From contig JACCLO010000002.1 in assembly GCA_029448655.1 (NCBI GenBank), positions 2,728,001 through 2,792,000 of the forward strand: DNA of 64,000 nucleotides. Direction: 5' to 3'. The notes beneath the pieces were generated by a model. It was not told where the DNA came from and searched no databases. It worked only from the letters and a program-made list of their open reading frames with translations. This DNA is from Wolfiporia cocos (taxonomy: Eukaryota; Basidiomycota; Agaricomycetes; Polyporales; Phaeolaceae). Every line of letters starts with the position of its first letter. The stretch's first letter is position 1. Below, one piece after another: positions 58,214 to 64,000 of this stretch. The translations under genes were made by a program, and so were the position numbers.

Positions 58214-60645
58214 ATGTCCTCTCTTAACGGAAAAGTGGACGTGGATAGGGAACGTTCCCCAGACCGTAGGTCGAGATCGTAAGCACTGCCAGCTCAATAG
58301 TAGTGGCGGGCTGTCGTCTTACAATCCGGCCAGCTCTCGCAACCACTCTACAGACACTCACCGAACCAGACGCTCCCATCGCTCTCGCTCGCGCGAGAGA
58401 GAGCGGCGAGACAGGCGGCGCGAGCGCGACGATCACGACGACCGTCGCAAGAGAAGCCGCAGCCGTGACAGGCGCGAGAAAGACCGTTCTCGCGAAATCC
58501 ACAGAGACCGGGACTACGACAAAGATAAAGGCCGCGAACGCGACAAGGAGCGCGAGCGCGACAGGGACCGTGAGCGCGACAGGGATCGCGAAAGACGTAA
58601 GGAGCGCGACGGAGAGCGTCACCGCCCCGACAGGGACAGGGCCGAAAGTCGTCACAGCCACCGCGACCGCGATGAGCGGGATCGCCGCCGGAAGCGTCCT
58701 GACGACACGGACGACGGCCCTGACGGCCACGATTATGACGAGCGCTCGAAGAGGAGGAGAGGCGATGATGGACCTGAAGAGTCGTCCCTTCCTGCTCCGC
58801 CTCCGTCTGCGGGGTTGCCGCCTCCGCCTCCGCCTCTGGCGGATAGCCCTCGCCGCCGAGGTGATCGCTCGCGCGATGATCGCAGATTTGGAGACAGGGT
58901 CAGAGCTCGGGATCCACGCGACGAGTTCGACGATATCCCCCGCTACCGACGTGACAGAGACAGAGAGCGCGACCGTAAGGAGCGTGGACCTTCACTACCC
59001 GTGGAAGATGTGCGCCCGCCTCGTCAGACTCCACCCATTAGGTGGGTTCATCCGCCCATTGCGTGCTATATGGATTTTGACATTTGCCATCCAGACGCCC
59101 TTCTCCTTCGTATGAACTCCCTCCGGATGATCCCATGAACGATGAGCCTAAAGAGGACGACTCCGAGGCGCGATCTGTCTTCGTCTCCCAGCTTGCTGCA
59201 CGACTCACCGCTCGTGATTTGGGATATTTCTTCGAAGACAAACTTGGCGAAGGGTCTGTCATGGATTCGAGGATTGTCACTGACAGGATCTCCAGACGTT
59301 CTAAGGGGTGAGCCTGTCGCACTGACCTACATCGCTCTGCTAACGTTCGTCTGCAGAATTGGTTATGTAGAATTCCGTTCTGTCGACCTTGTTGACAAAG
59401 CGATCTCTCTTAGTGGCACTGTCGTAATGGGTCTTCCCATTCAAATTCAGCATACTGAAGCGGAACGGAACCGGCTTCACCCCGGTGATGGGTAAGCGAC
59501 TTGATTTGTCTCGCTTTGTCTCGCGTACAGGAGTGCTTATCATATCTCAGCAACCTGAACCTCCCGCCTGGTGTTAGCGCCCCTCACGGTGGCATGCAGT
59601 GAGTATTGACAAGCACACGGTTGACAGTTCGTGAAGCTGATTTTATTTATCAGGTTATATGTTGGTTCCTTGCATTTCAACCTCACCGAGTCGGACATCA
59701 AACAAGTCTTCGAGCCGTTTGGTGAACTCGAGTTTGTAGATCTTCACAGGGACCCGATGACTGGGCGAAGCAAGGGCTATGCTTTCGTACAGTAAGAGGC
59801 GCCCTTCATCCATCTTGAATGTGATACAACACTCTTGCTGTCAGGTACAAGCGCGCTGAAGATGCGAGGATGGCGCTTGAGCAGATGGAAGGGTTCGAAT
59901 TGGCTGGCCGAACCGTAGGTTGACTTTCTGTCTCAAGTCATCTCATATCCTCACCTTCATTAATTAGCTTCGCGTGAACACTGTTCACGAGAAGGGAACT
60001 ACGAAGTACACACAACAGGACTCACTCGATGAAGCCGGCGGTAAGGATAGACTTCACGTTACGAGGACAATTTTTACTGATTGCGGTGGCATCAGGTGGT
60101 AACCTGAATGCAGCTTCTCGGCAGGCACTGATGCAGAAATTGGCTAGGATTGACCAAGCACCTGCCCGACCGGAGCCAATGTAAGAACGTCTCTGAGCTT
60201 CGAGACTGATTTTGCTGACATCTTCCACAGTATGAGACCCAACATTCCTCAGTCCATGGAATCTAGGTCTGTTCTCCTCAAGAACATGTTCAACCCAGAA
60301 GAGTTCGTTTTTTCATTTGTTCGTGTCTTAGTGACTCTCACCTCTTATTTAGTGAGACCGAGCGCGACTGGGACAAAGACCTTGCCGAAGATGTCAAAGG
60401 AGAGTGCGAAAGCAAATACGGCAAGGTTGTTTTCATCAAGGTCGAGAAGGAATCTCAGGTCAGTGTTGTGTCCGAACGCTAGCAACACTATACCGAATGA
60501 GGCTTTCCAGGGAGAGATCTACGTCAAGTTTGAATCCATCGAGTCCGCCAAGAAAGCCATCCAGGGTTTGAACGGTCGCTGGTTTGGTGGCAACCAGATC
60601 TCGGGTGCTTTCATTTCAGACGCTATTATGCAAGCACACCAGTGA
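58214..60645 (+). CDS. RBM39/Rsd1-like splicing factor (RS domain plus three RRMs)
   Basis: A multi-exon gene. The N-terminus is an Arg/Asp/Glu/Ser-rich region (RSHRSRSRERE, RDRDYDKDKGRERDKER). A PPPSAGLPPPPPPLADS stretch follows. RRM1 starts ARSVFVSQLAARLTARDLGY and has GIGYVEFRSVDLVDKAI. RRM2 has LYVGSLHFNLTESDIKQVF and SKGYAFVQYKRAEDARMAL. The C-terminal U2AF-homology-type domain has MESRSVLLKNMFNPEDE and IYVKFESIESAKKAIQGL, then NGRWFGGNQISGAFI. This is the RBM39 layout; such proteins bind SF3b1 or U2AF during splicing. The first intron is uncertain: either 58266-58353 or a too-short 22-nt intron. Confidence 0.87.
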
Positions 60646-61578
60646 TAAACGCGGTGCAAATTCCGCCGAGCCGAAGGTTGTCTACTGGTTTTTTCTTGCT
60701 GAATCTCCTACTTTATGACACAGGAAAAATAATTGTGTATCTTGCTATTTCAGTCTCGTCTTTCTGGTATCTGTCTCAAAATGTGGTATTAGGCAGACTC
60801 CACCATGTCACGTTGGTTACCGCTCGCGCGTATCGGAGGACTGACGGGCACGCAGGCAGGTTCAACGCTGACATTTTTCGAATGCCATTTCCTTCACCGC
60901 ATGTCTCATTTACTTTCGATGCTAGAGAACAGGAAACGAATGGCTGACCCTCTAAATACCTGAGTAAGGCAATGATCTGTTTAATCTGACTTCTGCGTAC
61001 GAGTAGATCCACTCTTACGGTGTCGCTGTGCATTTCATATTGCCATTGCGACCAGGTGAAGTTCTCATAGCTTCACTTCCAACATACCCTACAGTGATTG
61101 TGCATTAGGGGATCTTATTCCTGTGGTATTCGAACGCTAGGAGCCTGGCGAACTGTCAGCATTGCTCAAGCTGCCACTCGATTCAGACATTGTTTGCTTC
61201 AAGATTGTCGCATTCGAAAAGAAAATCTACCCGCAAACTGGCCGACTGTCTAACAGATGATTGCTACATTTGACGCATGCACAGACGGTATCATAATACA
61301 GAAAGCTGGAACTCGTGCTGAAGCGCTGACTGCCGATAGCGTAGGCTGAATGCAATCTTGACTGTTCTTCGAACGAGTGACAGCGTCTAGTTCCTCTTCC
61401 ACGGTGGAAGGTTCACTTCGAAACCCACTTGTACACATTTATCACGGAGGTTGACAACGATGAATGTTCAAGGCAAGTACATTCATATTCATCCACAACC
61501 TCCATCCTACAATACACAACCACATTTATGATTTTTTGTTGAACACGTCTCAAAAACGATTCATCATCAACATACAAA
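60646..61578. other. Intergenic between convergent genes
   Basis: About 930 bases between the RBM39-like stop and the hydrolase stop. Plus-strand 60642-60947 and minus-strand 60776-61033 frames are short, overlap, and have no domain. I see no gene, RNA or repeat. Confidence 0.4.
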
Positions 61579-62860
61579 CTATATCGTGCCGAATGCCTTG
61601 CCCAATGCGTGCACGGCGTCAGTGACAATCTGCCTCCCAACCTGCAGTACCCTGCATAGCGGGATTAGTTGCTGAAGATATAACGCACAGTGAGAACAAA
61701 TCTTACCCTAGATAAGCATGTAACGGAAGTTCTGTTAGCGATCCGCGCCTCAATCAAGGTCAAATACGCACCGTCCATGGCAAGGGCAGGATGAGGCACG
61801 CCCTTGTAGTTCTTTATCTCTACCTCGACGCCCGCGTTTCGCAGCTTCTCGCCATAGGCCACACCTTCGTCCCTCAAGATGTCAATGTCCATGACTGCGA
61901 TGTATGCCTTCGCTGCACGTTTGAAAGCCTCATTAGGCGCGAAAATCGGGGAACTGTCCCATTTCGTTCGATCTTCCTGGTTGGGTAAGTAGTTGTCGCG
62001 GAACCATAACATCCTGCCCGGTGTCAATGCGGGGGTGTTGATGTTCTCCGCCCACGACTTGTATGGATCACCCGACGTCGTCGCTGTGTTGTCGACTACT
62101 GGGACGAACAGCTGCTGCAAGACGAGAGGGATGGGCGGTTCGGCGAGCGCAGCTTTCAGTGCCACCACCGCAGCAAGGTTGCCTCCGCTGGGACAGTTCG
62201 TTATACCAAGCGGCTGGGAAACCTGCAACCGACATACCTAGAAGAACCGCCGACAGCGTACTTGGTGATGTCGACATTTAACTCTGACTTACCGTTTTGG
62301 TAAACCCAGTGAAGGGCTTCTACTGCGTCTTCAACAGCCGCAGGGTATGGATTCTCTGGGGCGAGCCGATAATCAACGGAAACCACGACGCATCGTGCCC
62401 CTGTGGTATAGATACTGTCATATATGGATGGTCCATAAACGTGTCTGTGACATGCTCACGCTGGCATGCGTTGGTGCACCAGGAAGTCTCAGTGTTGATT
62501 CCTCCTAGTGTCCATCCTCCTGAACCCACACATGAGTACTGAGAGACTTCCGGTGCTAATAACCTTGCCTCCATGGAAGGACAGGAGAACCGGCCATCCT
62601 GCATCAGGAGCGGTACCCTCCGGTGTGTATACGCGCGCGGCGCATTTACTGAGCGAGATATCCTTGATTGCTCCAACCTTCAGAGGCTCCGCACCGCCTG
62701 GTACAGGCGGGCCCTGGCGCACAGCAGGATTCCAAGGGAGCAGCTGGACGGGAACAGCGTATGCTGTATTGGCGTTGTGGAACGCAACGTACTCGGGATC
62801 AAGCCTCCCTAGAACATCGGGATGAATAGGCTGATGAACGACTCTTTCCTGGCTGGTCAT
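61579..62860 (-). CDS. Alpha/beta hydrolase, hormone-sensitive-lipase type
   Basis: Six exons on the minus strand: 62569-62860, 62460-62519, 62238-62400, 61772-62187, 61707-61731 and 61579-61651. Sum 1,029 nt (342 aa). The oxyanion motif is FHGGGWTLGGINTETSW and requires a GC-AG intron (62520-62568). Next are CVVVSVDYRLAPENPYPAAV and EDAVEALHWVYQNG. The nucleophile elbow is VGGSSSGGNLAAVVALK (GSSSG in place of the usual GDSAG). An acid in MDIDILRDEG and the His in GVPHPALAMDE complete the triad. Members hydrolyse esters or lactones. Substrate cannot be told from sequence. It is divergent from the D-serine dehydratase-like gene. Confidence 0.88.
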
Positions 62861-63169
62861 GGTGAAGGTGCACGCGTGCAGAGCAATCCGACGAGGGGTA
62901 TTGGTGGGCACGGTTTATAAGGGAAGGCAACATGACCCTTTCCATAGAGTCACAATGGCGTGCTATCGAGGCGATAATCAATTCAAGGGTCTGCGATAGC
63001 GTGTGCTCGACCTTGAGACTGACGCGTCGAAGCAAGGATAGACTTCGGGCTGAGATCGGAAGACAACACCGGCACACGTGATCGCAAGCGGCCCCGCCAT
63101 ATCGATAGCGCGGAGATGAGGTCAAACAGCCACAGCCACTGCGACCGCCTTGGATCCAGCACATCCACC

Positions 63170-64000
63170 ATGTCGCTGCTCACTATCCAGACTAAAACAC
63201 CATTTCACATCAGCGCGAAGCCCGAGAAGCAGGAGCTGGTCGACGAGTACAAGGGCAAGACCCTCAACGCGATCAGGACGCCTGCGGTGGTCATAGATCG
63301 AGCGCTCTTTGCGAAGAACTGTGCGTTGATGCACGAGAATGCCAAACAGTGGGGGGCAACGTTCAGAGCTCACGTCAAGTCGCATAAGGTAGGGAGCAAG
63401 GAGACAGCAATCGCTATCGATGCTGAGAGATGCACCAGACTTCAGAAGGAATCCGATTGCAGCTGGTCTCGACCGCGGACCAAACAAGCGCGATCGTCGT
63501 GTCGACAGTCATGGAAGCTTGTGAGATCATCAGAGATGGACTTGTCGCCGATGGCACAGTCAAGGATGTGAGTGCCGCCGATGGCATTGCTAGTATGATC
63601 ACTTACACTCGACACCAGATACTGTACGGATTACCTGTCGCTCTGAACAAAGTACAGGACCTCTCCTCTTTGTGGGAGGAGATAGCCGCATTTGATGCTC
63701 ATCTGCGCATTCTAATTGACCATCCGGACCAAGTGAAATTCCTGGAGGCCTTTGAGAGATCAAGAGCAAATCCGCGCCGGTGGTCCGTCTTCATCAAGGT
63801 GGACTGTGGACACAAGTGCGCACGGGTTATCTCTCGGCAACGTGCAAAGAATAACATACAATTCAGGCGGGCAGGGTTGGAACCGACGTCGCCGTTGTTT
63901 GAATCCCTCCTGATGACGGTCTTTTCCTCGCCAGTCATCTCGGTTTATGGTTTTTATACCCATGGTGGCCACTCATACAGTTCAATCTGTTTGCCGGAAG
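63170..64000 (+). CDS. D-serine dehydratase / D-threonine aldolase-like PLP enzyme, 3' end outside window
   Basis: Four exons are visible: 63170-63388, 63439-63567, 63619-63815 and 63867 to beyond the edge. The opening is IRTPAVVIDRALFAKNCALM. The PLP lysine lies in FRAHVKSHKTSEGIRLQL, the hallmark of the alanine-racemase-fold D-serine dehydratase family. Then come TADQTSAIVVSTVMEACEI, ILYGLPVALNKVQDL, FIKVDCGHKRAGLEP and YGFYTHGGHSYSS. In yeast, Dsd1 degrades D-serine to pyruvate and ammonia. The zinc-binding C-terminal domain is not in view, so D-serine dehydratase and low-specificity D-threonine aldolase cannot be separated. Confidence 0.85.

Noticed and set aside
58268..58289. 22-nt intron in the RBM39-like gene
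   Set aside because: Too short to splice, although it keeps frame and the enclosed sequence looks protein-like. The 58266-58353 intron is preferred but not proven.
62284..62292. Possible GTAAGTCAG intron in the hydrolase
   Set aside because: Only 9 nt, and the reading frame continues without it (YQNGKSELNVDITKY).

Overview
This 64-kb window reads as a basidiomycete (Agaricomycete-like) nuclear chromosome segment. It is GC-balanced and gene-dense. Genes carry many short GT-AG introns (about 45-70 nt), intergenic gaps are short and genes lie on both strands. The gene families are fungal throughout. I rebuilt most exon structures by hand; where the exon sum is stated in an entry it is a multiple of three and gives one open product.

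Left arm (1-45,057), mostly housekeeping genes. In order: an EED/ESC-like WD40 Polycomb protein; a small secreted Kex2-type repeat-peptide precursor (minus); ribosome-biogenesis factor ESF1; NudC (minus); a SIZ/PIAS SUMO E3 ligase; the mitochondrial ADP/ATP carrier; an IRC3-like mitochondrial helicase; a PsuG-PfkB pseudouridine-catabolism fusion (minus); molybdopterin synthase large subunit; an ICE2-like ER membrane protein (minus); DUG3 (minus); phosphoacetylglucosamine mutase (minus); Sec17/alpha-SNAP; NUS1; a DUF2235 hydrolase; a large multi-spanning membrane protein of unknown function; an NADPH-FMN reductase-like flavoprotein (minus); RRP36; a CorA/MNR2-type Mg2+ transporter; a coiled-coil orphan (minus); and Pex16.

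Middle (about 45,390-54,077), a mobile-element island with no host gene. Its building block has the marks of a non-autonomous Helitron: a 5' TC end, a GTGGC-GAA-GCCAC hairpin and a 3' CTAG end, with A^T target flanks. An outer minus-strand copy (ends at 45,440 and 54,077) is split by a head-to-tail array of seven plus-strand copies. Most full-length copies carry an internal GGGGATTTGTGCC-type minisatellite. Four solo LTRs are inserted in the copies; three have perfect 5-bp target-site duplications and one has a near-perfect one.

Right arm (54,177-64,000): a cupin protein, a short-chain dehydrogenase (minus) and a KARI-like Rossmann enzyme lacking the usual GPGH loop, lying together and possibly a small metabolic cluster; then an RBM39-like splicing factor, an HSL-type alpha/beta hydrolase (minus) and a D-serine dehydratase-like gene cut by the window edge.

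Most notable: the repeat-peptide precursor (six near-identical cores separated by KR/RR); the nested and tandem Helitron array; two introns that only work as GC-AG; and active-site departures in the CorA and KARI-like proteins.
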